A DNA stretch of 64,000 bases from assembly GCF_021130785.1 (NCBI RefSeq), contig NW_025778920.1, forward strand, positions 1 to 64,000, in the 5' to 3' direction. Source of the stretch: Homalodisca vitripennis (taxonomy: Eukaryota; Arthropoda; Insecta; Hemiptera; Cicadellidae). The position numbers were made by a program, and so were the translations under genes. Of this stretch, positions 12,901 to 28,000 are shown one piece after another (positions within the stretch are counted from its first letter, which is position 1; every line of letters begins with the position of its first letter). The notes under the pieces are model-generated. The model was not told the DNA's origin. It worked only from the letters and a program-made list of their open reading frames with translations, and ran no database searches.

Positions 12901-15900
12901 TTCCGATGTGAATTTGGAAGAGATACACCGTACAAAAATAACATAGCACGTTGGTTTAAACAATTCGAAGAAATTGGATCAGTTAAGAAACAGAAATCAA
13001 CTGGCAGACCAGGTCTACCAGACGGTATGGTTGAACTAATTATAATTTGGCAATTAGAAGTTCTGGGAAGTCCATCCCTTATCAAAGCATTGAATTAGGT
13101 ATTCCAGAAACAACAGTTCACAATGTTTTATATAAAAACTCAAATTACACGCTTATAAAATCCAGATACTGCAGGAATTGAAACCCAATGATTGTGTAAA
13201 CCATTACAATTTCGCTGTTGAAATGTTAGACAGAATAAGTTAAAACGAATCATTTTTATATGATATAATTTTTACAGATGAAGCTACTTTCCATATGAAT
13301 GGATGTGTTAACAGACACAATTCACGAATATGGGGGCTCTAGAAACCTACACATAACTGTTAGGAAACAACGTGATTCGCCTAAATTTAATGTTTGGTAT
13401 GGTGTGATGAAAAATCGTGTAATAGGGCCTTTCTGCTTTGCTGAAAAAACAATTAATGCAGTTGTGTGTCTTTAAATGTTAACTAATTATTGCTTTCCTC
13501 ATCTAGAACTCGGAAACATTCATCAACTTCATTCCCAATAAGATGGTGCTTCCTCACACTTCAGTGCATTGGTCACGGACACTTGAATGAAAGATTCGGA
13601 GATTGGTGGATAGGCCGGCAAGGACCTGTGCTGTAGCCTCCAAGGAGTTCAGACCTGACACCTTGTGATTTTTCTTGATACATCAAAAGCATTGTTTATT
13701 CACAAAATATTCTCGACCTGAACCACAAGATTAATGAAGCAATGACAACCATGACCGAAGAAATGTTAATGAATGTTTGGAGAGAAATTAAGTATTGTTT
13801 GGCTATTTGTTGAGGGACTAAGGACGCACATATTGAAATGTATTAATTATGTAAAAAAACTGTTTGAGATAAAAAATTAGATGAATAAACAACATTAACT
13901 GTAAATAATTCAGATTTTCTTTAAACCATGTTCGAATCCACACCATTCTTTTATGATAACCCTGTATAATACTGTTTCAGATAGTTATGTAGTCATTGTA
14001 TGTGTATTAGGGTGGGCTGAAAAAAAAAATTATTTTTTTTTTCAAGTGCTATACCGCGGAAAACTTGCATATATACTTCATAAATAAAATGCAACTGGGA
14101 AAAAAATTATTTTTTCAATATCACGGTAGCGCAATGCAATTAAAATAGTTCGTTTTTTGAAAAAAACTTGGATTTTTATAATTTTTTCTCCGGTGTAAAA
14201 ACTTTAAATAATCAATCGCTATAGTGAAAAAACTGTATAATTTGACTTAGAAAACAGAAATACACAATGAACCAGTTAAAAAAACAATGTTTACGGTAGT
14301 GCAAACAGCTTTAAATAACGGATAATTACGCTAAAAGGCGCAGTTTACAACACTGCCGTCCTGCGACAGTTTACTCACAATGCCTTTTAATAAAAAGTTT
14401 TGTTTTAATTTATTTGTTGTTTAAAGTGTGGGGACTGCAAATTAATAATTCAAATTCCTTTTAACATAGTTTATTAGCATCAACTTAATCATAGCATTAC
14501 ACATTTTTCATGAAAATTGTTATTGAAAATTCAAAAAGGAATTTTGATTTGTAGGATATATTTCATCACAAGTCCATAATCATTCTTGTTTAGGAAGTTT
14601 GAAGGCTGATTTGCTTTCAAAGCATGGCATAGCTGCTCTTGACTGTAGTGTAGTTCGGATGAGCCCATCTCTTGCTTCAAAACCAACTACTTTTTGTGAA
14701 GCGATGGTTACAAGTTTGATGCATCGTTCAACCGCTTGCGTATGACAAGGAAATTTGTCGAATCTCCATTCAGCTGCGGTGTCCCCAGTCAAGATTTTTG
14801 CACGAATTTCTTCGTTGCTGATTCTTCTTAGTAATGGTGGTGGTGACAATGTGGTGGCAGTCCAGTCAATCAGTTCACTGTACTCTGTGGCTTGAAAATT
14901 TAATTTGGGTGGATGGAAAGCTCTAATTGACTTTCTTTTGGGTGCTGATGTCCTGGCCTTTATGATTCGTCTCAAACCCAATTCTCTTATGTGAGTTCTT
15001 TTATCTACTATCATACTCAACATCAAGTTTTCTGGGTGGGCAAAGTAAGCGTTCCTTTCAATAACGGGGTCAATTACTTGAAGCAGATTTTCAGGCAGGA
15101 ATCTTGAGGATTTTACAGTTTGAAATATGTGTTCTGGTCCATCAGTTAAGTACTTGCTTTTTTTGATATTGAACCAAACAGGCATGTATGACTTCAGAAT
15201 AAAATGAACTACGATTTTATGTTCGTCTGATGGATATTCAACACTCACATACAATCTTAGAATCCTGTTAGCCATTGTTAGCCATCTTGCGTGAGAGAGT
15301 GGGCCAGGTTCACGGTGAGATAAATCTATAGGACAGATTCCTGATTGTACAGCAGAACTTATGTCCAGTAAATACTGTTGGTCCTTGCTCAATATGCTTC
15401 GGTCAATATCTGGAATTTCACACTCCACACTAGCAAATTTCACCAAGGGGAGTTTTTCGCAGTTATTGAGCTCTGTTCCGATAGGTCCTTTAAATGTTGT
15501 AGGCCCTGTAGTGTCTCCATCCAAAAACTGGAACAAGTGTCGGAGTGGTAATTCGTTGAAGTGCAAGAGACAAACTGCCCACTGCATTGGCCTTTTCACT
15601 TTTTCTTCAATTGTTCGAATTACGCCCCCTTTCCACCCTGTATTTGTAACGGTGCCGTCACATCCAATGACGTCTAAATCATCAAGGGAAAGTCCAGTTT
15701 TTTTTAAATAAGAAATTATACTGTCGGCAATGTTTTGAGCAGATCCAGAACAAGGTGTCACATGACCAACATATACAGATCCAGGTTCTTGAATGATAGA
15801 ATAATGTTCTTCCTTAATCACTCTCCGAAAATGCTTTGAATTTACCTTTTCAATCACAATAGTGTCATCTTTCCTTCCATCAAAATACAATCCTTGAAAT

Positions 15901-18900
15901 GTGTTGAGCTCAGCCTGATTCTGCACCTGCAGTTCTGTGCGGATAACCTTTTTCCCCCTTCGGATTTTATTTTTATCAATAACATTAGAATGTTCAGTTT
16001 CAGTTATAATACCAAAATCTTGCAAAAGGCTAGAAGCAATAGCAGCTGTTGCTCTATCAGAAACTCCAAAACGATCACTTGTTAGCGCAGTATTAGTCAA
16101 TTTAACTCGCATCTGCCATGGTGTCTTTACAACAGGTTGAAACTCTTCATCGCTACTATCCTCATTTCTATTTATTTCAGTTGAGTCAAAGTCTTCTATT
16201 TGTGTAGGTTCCATAGTTTTTGAGCACGATGGCTGTGACAATGAGTCAACGTTCGACTGACATCTGCTGTACTCAGTGTTTTTTCTTTTTTGTCTTTGAA
16301 TAATTTTTTTTGACTCCTTCACATCTACGTTACCAATTTTGCCTAAACTATGTTTTCTTTGAAGGTACAAAAACTTAAGTTCAATGACTGGTACTTTTTT
16401 TGACTTCTCACATGTACAAACAATCGATACCGGACACTCACACAAGTCAACGGCCTTTCGGCAATTGCAATCTAATGTTATTGTGCATTTGCATGCGGAG
16501 ATATCAAACAGTCGCAAAGACTTTTGCTTGAATTCTTCAACTTTTTTTTTGAACGAGTCTTTTTCCTTATCTCGTTTGTAGGACTTCATAAGACCTCTGT
16601 AACTGTTATTGTAGGCATTGATCATTTGAACAATTCTGTAAAGGGAGACTGTTGGTATTGAGGATTTATCAAATAATTGCTTAACTTTCGGTGCAACAAT
16701 ATTAGAAATTTGTGAAAAACTGTTGTTGTTCAACAATTTGTTGTTGGTTTCCACAGCTAAATTGTAATGTTCAAGAAAGAAGCACTTTAAAACGTCTTCA
16801 TAGGAAGGCAGTTTACTTACAGGTAGTTCCTTTGGGTAACCGAATATCGGACAATAAAACTCACTACGCGTAATTTTCTTGGACAAAGCCATGACACTCA
16901 ACACACACTCAACTAAGTAACACAAAAGAAGCTTTGACACTGACAAAAGCTGCCGAGTCACTGACGCGAGCTCACAAAATGGCGAAGCAAGCGTACACAA
17001 CGCAAGGAATTGTGGGTTGGGTACGAGTGGTGGGGGACACGGTACAGTCACATACAAAACGAATCATTCCGCGCGGGACGGTAGTGTTGTAAACTGCGCC
17101 TTTTAGCGTAATTATCCGTTATTTAAAGCTGTTTGCGCTACCGTAAACATTGTTTTTTTAACTGGTTCATTGTGTATTTCTGTTTTCTAAGTCAAATTAT
17201 ACAGTTTTTTCACTATAGCGATTGATTATTTAAAGTTTTTACACCGGAGAAAAAATTATAAAAATCCAAGTTTTTTTCAAAAAACGAACTATTTTAATTG
17301 CATTGCGCTACCGTGATATTGAAAAAATAATTTTTTTCCCAGTTGCATTTTATTTATGAAGTATATATGCAAGTTTTCCGCGGTATAGCACTTGAAAAAA
17401 AAAATAATTTTTTTTTTCAGCCCACCCTAATGTGTATAGAAAATGTTAGTATTTTCTGCTCAGAAGATTTGAACTGACCGGTTGGAAAGTAGAGATCCAA
17501 GCACCATGAGGCTGTCTTCCAGCTGGCCAATAGTCTCAGCTGTTGTATCTCCTCTCAGCAACAATTCTCCACGGTTGTTGAAGGACATGAAGGTCAACTC
17601 ATGGACTGACCACTCATTAGTCACCTGCCTCAACTTGGCTTCAATGTCTTTCTCTTTCATCGCTGATATACATATGTCCTGCAAGCCATATATTATTGTT
17701 AAATCTGACCTATATGTATTTAACACTGTACTTGCACGAGAGATAAGCATTCATCAACCTACCTCAATATCCTCCTTGCACTTGAGGAGAGGTGCTTCAA
17801 GGATATTCTTGAGGCAGAATCCCTCACTGTCTAACTCGAAGTTGTAGTTTGTGACCTCCATGATGCGCTGCCAATGCCGAGGTTTCATTGCCTTGTTGGC
17901 CATCAGTTCCAACAATGGACACATGTCATTGAAGTCATCTATTGTGCGCTTCAAAGCATGGAATGCTGGCCATTCCTAAAACATACAATATAATAGATTT
18001 ATGTTTGTTTTTTTTTTTTTGGTCTTACATCATTTTATTCTTTCACATAATCAAGTCTTAGGAAACCTATAAATGAAAAAAGAGAGAGCACTCCAGATAG
18101 ACATATACTAAAATGGATTGAAGAATATAATTAAATAGCAATGGTACCTTTTCATCACCTTTACCCCTACTCTGATCAGAGGCAGAATTATATAATTTTA
18201 GATTTATACAGATTTATTAAATAATAGTTCAAAGTATACCAAGACATATTTTTATTTTCCTTACTCTCAACCTCAACTCAGTAATACTTCTCAGAACACC
18301 TTCACTATGACACAAGTCATGTACCGAAATTTAGGACAGCTAATACAGTAATAAGTTGTGTCCACCATAGACAATGAGTTAAAATATGATACGTATCTAG
18401 CTACAGAGTAAGTTTGAACACTTTCATTATGACATGATTCATGTACTGATTTTAGGATTAACCAAGATCATAGAAGTGACTGTCCACTGCAATTAATGGG
18501 TTTAACATTGCAGAAATTAGACTTACCTAAAAGTCATTTTGTCAAATATTTATAAACAAAAACTTGTACTATTAAATGACACAGAAAATTATACATATAA
18601 ACATAATTTCAATTTTATTGTCAGAAGGAATAAACAACAGGTGTATCTTTTGAGCTGCAACTATTTACATTTTATAGAGGAAAGCATAAACTGGATTGTA
18701 GAGACATGAGAGATCTCTGTCCTCATTGAAAAGGAAGGAAGTATCTGGACCCATCTATTCAAGAGATAATTGCTGATATCATCTATTCACAGTGGGTCCT
18801 TCTCAGGTCGCAACTGGCATGCTGTAATGCCATAAACTTTTCAACACTGAGAGAGCAAATTCATTCCTTTTAACCATCCTCCTACTTGATCATAGATTTT

Positions 18901-21900
18901 TGACAAGAATACTTCATATAACTGGATCTTAATATATCAATGTAGAATAGAAACATCAAAATAAGTATCGTTGAAAAAGTAAATATATCACTACCTATAA
19001 AAAACTGTTCCGTGTTGGCATTTTAATTGAGGAAAATCATCAGTGTCAGTTTTAAATCTTTCTTGGTCGAAGATTTAGTTTAGGTACTTTCATGTTGTTT
19101 TATACATAACAGCATTATTTTGAATACTCCTAAATAAGTTAAACTGGAGAAGTACTGAATGGTTTCTGTGGGGAAATAACTTACTTGCCAAGATGTGTCT
19201 TACCTTGAGACCCTTTGGTAGTTTACGGCACCGGTTCTGGAACTCCATGAGTTCATTGTTGATCTCCTCTATGTTGACCTCACCCCAGGGGATATCATAG
19301 TAGCCACTGACTCTGTCTATCACATCATTGTACAACTTGTAGAGTTTCTGCAGCAAGTTGAGCTCCTTGCGAATCTGAGCCAACTCTGGATAGTCAGTTT
19401 GTGGGAGACCAAACAGCTCCTCCCCACTCTGATAGGTCTGAAGCTTGCGCCACATCCCATCAAACCGGTTCTATAAACATTGCAATTAAATTATATTAGA
19501 TCACAGGATATTTCTAAGGTGTTCAGAAAAAGTAGCAGTTGTAATATTGGAACAAATGAAATGTAGTTTTTCTACTATCACAGTGATAGTAAAGCTGTGA
19601 TGAAGAACATTTAACGGACATTGTGTGTGGCCGATTGCCTGTATTATTGTAAGTTAAAAATCATTTAGTCTAAATCCTATCTGCTTCTAGAGAAAACTTT
19701 CACAATAACAATTTTAGATTGAAGAAGCCTATGAAATAAGTACGGGCAGCACCAAAGTCATGTGCAAAACATGACTGTTTACTACCAAATGTGTGTATTG
19801 ATCTTTAAAAGATTATAATAATTATTCTTACTATTTTATAAGCAAAGGCCAGCTTTCAATGATATCTAACCTAATGATAAGCTATCCGATTTATATTCGG
19901 AATACAAATGTTTAATTTTACAGTTGTTCCAGAAATCCTTAATTCAATAGTCAACAATAATTAATGTAATTTGTTATAGTTTTAAGGTCATTAAATGTAT
20001 ATATATATATATATCTGTATATTATGTGAGGTTGAGTGGTAGAGAGGGCTAAATAGCCCTAACTCCGCCTCTTGAATAAAGGCATACTTCATTTCATTTC
20101 ATTTTTTCCATTTCAACATATTTACTAGGGGAATGAACTTTTTTTAAATGACTGAAGGAAAATAGCTGCGATATTGCAGACACTAATATCTCTGGAGCTC
20201 TAAGCATGATTCTATCCACCCATGGATGGAGAGCAAACAATTCAGGCTCTTCTGTTTTTATTTTTTATCAATCTGCAAAATGGTTGACTTGTCCTTTATT
20301 TTTTACTAATGTCGGCTTAAAGTAATGAATAAGATCTTTGACTTATAGTCAGGATTTTAAACGAAATTCCAAAATGAGATTAAGTAACTCTGCACAAGAA
20401 TGATCAATCTTTTCAGAAAACAGCTCAATTTTATCACAGCAACTTACCAGTCAAAGCCTTGGGCTAGTTTATGCAGTTAATCTTTGGCAAGAAGCAGATA
20501 TATCTATTTTAGCACGGTTACCAAATCTTTATTAAACTAAAGACTTCTTCTGAACGTTCCTAACAACATTAAAAGGGGCCAGAAAGGAATCCTGAACAAT
20601 GAAAGTTGTTTAGTCGTCACCATTTGTAACCATATTTGTTAATCTGGACCATTATTAACCAATCAGAGATATGAAGACCCACATGTTAGTAGAATACTCT
20701 ACTATTATTAAGGACCCAACAGGTCCTTCTTACAATTGTAACTGCCTATCTGTCCTTCTGTACGATAGCTCTTGATAGAGAGGTCCTAGAGCCTTGCAAC
20801 TTGGAAAGTAGGTTCCTCTTGATCCAAGAAAGAACCTTATTGATTTTTGGATCAAAAGGTCAATGGGTAGCCCATCCATATGTGGGATAGAACTTGTAAT
20901 ATTGTGTTTAAGGTACTTGTCAATATTGATTTTATTGATCATTCACTAATTCATTCAATATTGAATATAACCTGGAAGAGTATGAGCCTGTCTGAAGCCT
21001 CACGAGGAGTGAGTCCTGGCATCATGGGTCCGCTGGTCCTGTACTCATGACAATACTCGATGTTATCCTGCCTGAACCGGTCCAGGTTCCGCCGCAAGTC
21101 CTCCTCAAAGTGAGGTTGCATTGTTAGCAACAACACGTTCACATCCATGGCTTGACCTAGAAGCCGCTGCCATGAGTAGCGCAAGTTATCCACCTGTATG
21201 TCACCAAACCATTAAGAAACTAATTCTATTATCATTATACGGATAAGGAATTAACAAATATTACAAGGTTTAATAATTCGAAACTTACATAAAATTAAGC
21301 ACAAATAAATTTTAATAAAAACATGTTTTTAGAAGGATAATTTTAAAATATCACAAATTAAATAAATAATTAAAAATTTACTTTTGTTTTCTACAAAAAA
21401 TATGAGAGTCTTAATTAGAAGTCACAAGTTTACTACTTATTAATGGAATGCTACATTTGTTTACCTTAAGAGCCAGCCGAAGTAAAACAATTTTAAGTTT
21501 TGTACCATAAGAACAATATTAAATATTAAACACTGTTAATTCCATATTTTTGATGAAAGAGTTATGGAAGTCTCAATTTGAATATATGATTAATATGTAT
21601 CCATACACGTTTTGGTGTTGTTGATACCTCTCGATCACATGTTCATATACAAAATAGACAACAGATAGTCAGTCTCAGAATTTGTTATATATATTTTCAA
21701 GAACTCTCTTTTAGTACATAACTTTTAAACTCTGCCAAATGAGATAACATTTTCACATTGCAATTTTTAAAACAGAATTATTAGTCACCTGGCCAGAAGA
21801 ATTTTTATAGTTTGCGAGAGATCTTTGAAGAGAATACTTAATCAATTGAACCAAGTGTTCAAATTATAATTTTACTTATCTCTAATATTGCTTTTTCCTA

Positions 21901-24900
21901 TTTTTGTTCATAAGATTTTGAACAACAATTTTGAGAATTGGCAAACGACATTATAATGACAATTTGAATCGATTAATGAGTGGCAATCGATATTGTAATG
22001 TTGAACTGACACTCACATGTTTTGACAGTTCATATAGTACATAAATCAAAACTACCACCACTATTTTTATACCATTTTAAACAAAAAGAATTTCTAACTT
22101 CAATGGTGAAATTTGTTTTGCTGTTTTGGCAACAGTGATGTCATAAAACCTGTCAGAAATATTTTTCTATCTAGCCATTTTAAAAGTTGGTGATATATCA
22201 TAGATATGGTTTATTATGGTGGTTTATAGCTTGTAATAGCTTTGTTTTAAGCTATACTATGCTAACTTTTTGTATATTTTGGGCATATTTAGTAGAAAAA
22301 TTATATGTTTTTTGTTAATTAAAAAAAAGTCATATCTACAGTAACAAATGTAGGTTCATCTCACCACTTTTCAAAAATAGAAAAAATTAAAAACTGGTTA
22401 TTAATTTACAGTATTGGTTATTAATTTTGAAAAAAATATCATTCATTTTATATACAGGGTGAGTGGCTCTTGGCGTGACAAAATTTTTTGGGTTATAATG
22501 CAATGTAAATGTGATACAATGGCGGTTATAAAAAAGTCTGACTCAAAAAATTAGGTCTGAAATGAATTATTTTCAGTTTTTCGAAAAAGCCCGTGTTTTT
22601 TTACGTAAATCTGATATTTCTCAGCAATGTATAGACATATGTGAGCAAAATACATCATTTTTAAATTCTCCGTTAAATTTTCAATTTGAAAAAGTTATCG
22701 GTTCAAACGGCAAGAAAAGAAAATTAAGCTTCAGGTCGATTCAAATGGCACAGTTGTTAAGTTTCAGAAAAACTGAAATATCATTGAACCCCATCTTTTT
22801 GCCACACCCTGTACACAAGAATGTGTCAAGTGTTATTAAAAACTTTGCCATTTAATAGGCTTTAAAATGGTATGATATATCACCATAGTTAAGTATTTGG
22901 TTACCTACTTTTATCGGTTTGAATATTAAAAAACATGCAAGCTACAAAAATATTAAAACAGTTTAATAACAACTTTACTTTATTTTTATGTTTTATAAAA
23001 CTGCTTCATAAAACAAGGAATTGAAGACTACAAAAAAGTAAAGCAGGTTAAAATAATTTGTGGATGCTAGTTACGGATTAATGGTCACATCCTTTATCAA
23101 TGTTTTAATTCCTTATCTTATCACTTTCACCAGTATTGTACATTCATTCCTTATCTTGTTTTGTAAGACCAGTGTCTATATGAATTACTTCTACCTCCAA
23201 TAAACTATTTTTTTGCTGAATTTAGTCAAGTGTACGCTGCCATGGAGTTCACTACTCGAGAATACGCAGATATGCACTTTATTTACGGGTTTTGTGATGG
23301 AAATGCGCGTGCTGCCCAAAGAGAGTATCAAGCTCGCTACCCTGATCGCCGACTTCCCAGTCATTCTGTGTTCTCAAGACTCCATCAACGTCTTGTGGAG
23401 GGAGGTACATTTAACAAAAGACCTAACGAAGTAGGACACATTGTTCATGATGTAGGATTAGATGAAGTAGTTCTAAATTCAGTTAGGAATGATCCAGAAG
23501 TTGGTAGTATACAACTTGCTAGAGACGTAGGTGTATCACTATGAAAGGTTTTGGACATTTTGCATAAGAATAAGTTCCATCCATACCATTTTACGCCTGT
23601 TCAAGGTCTTAAAGCAACTGATTATGCTCATAGAGTACAAATCTGTCGTTGGTTGCTAAACAGAGACATAGAGCAGCATATTTTTTTCGAAAAATCCTTT
23701 GGACTGATGAGTCATTATTTACAAGAGCAGGAATTTCCAATTGTCATAATATGCACCACTGGAATCAACAAAACCCACACCGGACAAGGGAACAATCCTT
23801 TCAAACACGTTTTAGTATTAATGTTTGGTGTGGAGCCTTAGGCGACCAATTGATTGGGCCTCACTTATTTGATGGCACTGTAAATGAAACAAACTACTTA
23901 GATTTTTTGCAACACGACCTACCTAACCTTTTAGATGGTTTGAACAATGTTGAAAGAGACAAGCTTTTATTCCAGCAGGATGGAGCCCCTCCACATTTTA
24001 ATGCAACAGTACGTCAATGGCTGACTGAAAACTATCCCGAGTGGATTGGACGTGGGGGAACTGTCGCATGGCCTGCATGATCTCCCAACCTTACACCTAT
24101 GGACTTTTTTTTGTGGGTTTTTTTAAGCAGGAAGTTTATTCCACCCCAGTAAACTCAGAAGAAGAATTACGACGCAGAATCGGTCTGGCATCTCAAAAGC
24201 TTCGGGAAAAACTGTCTTTTAAAATTACAGTAGGAGCAATGAGAAAGCGAGCAAGAGATTGTGTGAGAAAAGAAGGTCGCCATTTTGAGAATGAAGTGCA
24301 ATGATTTTACTTTTAATGTTTTGTGTTCATGAGGTATTCTAATTTTCATTTACCTTATTGATAATTGATTAAAGTTCCATTACTAAATATCTTTACTAAT
24401 GCTCAAAACATTATGTTTATTATACCGTCCTATGACTACCCAGTGTTAACTTTTAACCTACAATGATTTTTTTAATGGCAAAACACCTAAATAGTTGGTC
24501 ATATGGCATATAATATTAAAGCCCATTAAATAGCAAAGTTTTTAATATCACTTGACACATTCTTGTGTACAGGGTGTGGTAAAAATATGGGGTTCAATGA
24601 TATTTCAGTTTTTTTGAAACTTATCAAGTTTGCCATTTGAATCGACCTGAAGCTTAATTTTCTTTTCTTACCGTTTGAACCGATAACTTTTTCAAATTGT
24701 AAATTTAACGGAGAATCTAAAAATGATGTAGTTTGCTCACATATGTCTATACGTTGCTGAGAAATATCAGATTTACGTAAAAAAACACGGGCTTTTTCGA
24801 AAAACTGAAAATAATTCATTTCAGACCTAATTTTTTGAGTTAGACTTTTTTATAACCGCCATTGTATCACGTTTACATTGCATTATAACCCAAAAAATTT

Positions 24901-24923
24901 TGTCACACCAAGAGCCACTCACC

Positions 24924-25001
<78 letters not shown>

Positions 25002-28000
25002 TTTATGTATATATATTAAAAACTGTATCACTTATGAATGATATCTTTTCAAAATTAGTGGTTTTTACCAACAACATTTCAAAGTATATATCATAATTTA
25101 TGAAAATAAAATTATTATAACAGTGGAAACATTTCTTAGATAGTATTGATAAATTTGACCTAAAATCTGTTATCAAATTGATAAGGCTTAAGAAAATACT
25201 CTTTGTCCAATTTTGTTAATTAAATATTATGTCATAAAACATAAAAAGTTAATTAAAATTGTATTTTCTGATGAGAAAAATGATTTCTTTAATCTAAACT
25301 ATATTTGTTTGTAAAATTCATAATTAATTGTAGTTTTAGTCATAAAAATAAAATAAAAACGTTATTCATAAATATCAGTAATTTAGACTCACATACCGTA
25401 CAAATGTTGTTACAATTTAAAATATTTAAATGGATCATATATAGCATGGTTTTAATAAATTTAAACTAAATACTTCAAAACTGTTGAATTAGAATTTTTG
25501 AGAGATTCAGTTTGCTTCATTTTGATATGCACCTGATGGACTAAAAAGTTTTAAAATATTATAAAATTCGTTGAAGCAATTTTTTTAAATTTTCATTGTT
25601 GACAAAAAAAAATGGTTGTTATTGGTATAAAACCATAAAATCAAACTTGATTTGGTTTTATCAGACTATATATGGCAGATTTGAGAAAATTCAGTACATA
25701 CACACTTGTTTTCAAAAAGCATTTATTTGGTATTAGAAACCCAACATTAAAAGAAAAACTAGTAAACAATTTTTTACAGAAAAAATACTTTCTTCACTGT
25801 TGAGATTGTATAGATAGAAAGGACAAAATATTTGTTTATCAAATGCAACTGAAAATAAGGTTGAAATGAATAAAGAATGCTAGAGAACAATAGATACAAA
25901 GATCATTAAAAGTAAAATTGACAAATAACATACCAATTCTAAATCCTCTCTGTCAACAGGCAGCTCATAGCGAGTGATGACATTGAATGCCTCCTGCAAC
26001 ATTCAACAGGTTAAAACTGAAACTGTAACTGAAAATGTAAATTAATTAACCTTGTAACACAGTCTCTGATTCCATGAAATTAGAAATATTCAAGCAATTT
26101 TGTAAGATTGTGAATATCCATTATCCTTCTGCCCAGCTGTCTTTTAGAATACTCTTTCGCACTACAATCTTTAAAAATAGTATTTTATTCAATTCATCAA
26201 GCTGATGGACGATTCATTAAGTTTTGTTTGCTTTATGTAAGTTTTTGTGAGGCATATTATTTTTAAATTTTATATTAATGTTATTATTTTGAATATTGAG
26301 CATGTTAAACTAAGTTTGCAATTAATGAAGTATAATTCAACTGAAATTATATTTTTATTAAGTCAATAGTTAATTAAAATTACGTTTTTACTATGCTTAA
26401 CTAAAATTCAAGTTTTAAATTGTTATCAATTATTTTAAGATTCATATAGAAAAATAGTTTTTTTGTCTTTTCATATTCTAGTATGAAACATATTAGAAAA
26501 CAGCACTTTCAGACACTTTGTAATTTGACTTTACATGTTTTACGTGTAACAATTATTACTTTTTGTTTGTGTTTTCCATGTATTAATTAAGTATGGTCTT
26601 CAAGGTCGTGCACAATAGGCAATGTTACAAATCGAGTGTGACTAAAGCGGCTTATAGACGGGGAAAGTAGAGACAGCAAGTTACTGGCGGCCAGTTACTG
26701 CCTCTTCAACTTACCGCTTACTTCCCCTGTCTAAAGGGGTCCTTTCCACTCCAGCGGTAAGTAATTACTTGCTGCCAGTAAAAACAAACCTGTTTGTTTT
26801 TTACTGGCCACTCCACGGCAAGTAGCGGGTCACGTGGGCGATCACGTGACCACTGGCGGCCAGTACTTTCCTGTCAAAACAAGCACTTCCCCATACTTAC
26901 CGCCAGTAGAGCAGTGGCAAGTAAAGGAACGGATCGCATTGTGATATGTTGTTGTGGTGTAGTACGTTGTGAAAATGTCAGGAAATTGCGTTGCAGAGAA
27001 GAAGAAAAGTGCAATTAAGTGGAATAGTGATGAAATTTCAAAGTTTTTGGAGGTTTTTCAGAGCTACGAGCTGCTATGGAACTGTCGTCATCGTGAATAC
27101 GTTGACAAACAAAAGCGTGAATCTGCTATGCATAGGTTAATGACCGACATTCAGAAACAAGGAATACAAGTACCGGATATTTGTTTTTTACGGAACAAAA
27201 TTAAAGTGATAAAAACAACGTACAGACAAGAACGTGTCAAAGTTGAGGAATCTAAATCAAGTGGCAAAGGTACGGATGACCTGTATGTACCAAGACTTAC
27301 CTGGTACACTCTTGCTGACTCTTTTTTGAGAGTTGTGGCTTTAACACGCCCTTCAAAATCAAACCTGGCGAAGCAGGTAAGTTCAATTATTTTTTATTAT
27401 ATGAACCTATTATTTACAAGCATAGTCGTAGCGTATCAGAAGGGGGCCCATTAGGGAAATTTGAATACCCTCAATGGAAACAAAAATTATATACATTATT
27501 TTTTAACTGTATAACAGTTAATATTTGTTTTTAGATTTCATGCTAAGAAGATTTAAGTTTATAATTATTAATAATATTGTAATGTTGAGTCCCCTCCAAC
27601 GTTGCGTTTTTTGTTATCAAGGAAAACTACAAAAATGTACAAGGTAATGAAAGGATGATAGGATGTTTGACATTTGCCATCGTTATATATTACAATAAAA
27701 AATAACACTACGTTTCGAGGATTGAAATCTATCCTCTTCTTCAGGTGATTAGAACTAAATTACATTAAGCTACGACATTTGGCAACGGGTTGCCACTAGA
27801 AATAAGAGTATAAAATACTCGTGCTTGCTCTCGTGTCCGTGGTTTGTGCGCGTAACGTGCGTGTAGTGTACACAAGCAGTCTTCTGGTATGTATGACTTA
27901 TTTTATACTTTTAAACTTCTATTGGAAATCCGTTGCCAAATGTTGTAACTTAATTTAATTTAGTTATACCTGAAGAAGAGGATAGATGTCAATCCTCAAA

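Larger units (their letters stand above)
17976..20971. other. Dynein introns with short repeats
   Basis: The intron 17976-19203 shows nothing recognisable. The intron 19471-20971 contains a TA run near 19998-20015, a LINE-type 3' tail at 20030-20105, and at 20700-20930 a stretch that reads like a dispersed repeat (TAGCTCTTGATAGAGAGGTC), though no family name can be supported. Confidence 0.5.

Noticed and set aside
20700..20942. Small gene on the minus strand
   Set aside because: The text reads like a dispersed non-coding repeat and the short frame has no domain.
22562..22855. 97-codon protein in each mariner arm (also 24819-24526)
   Set aside because: It lies wholly within the terminal inverted repeat; conservation between arms explains the open frame. 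No domain seen.
24927..24997. Replication origin in the TA run
   Set aside because: A plain microsatellite next to a TA target site; nothing else supports an origin.
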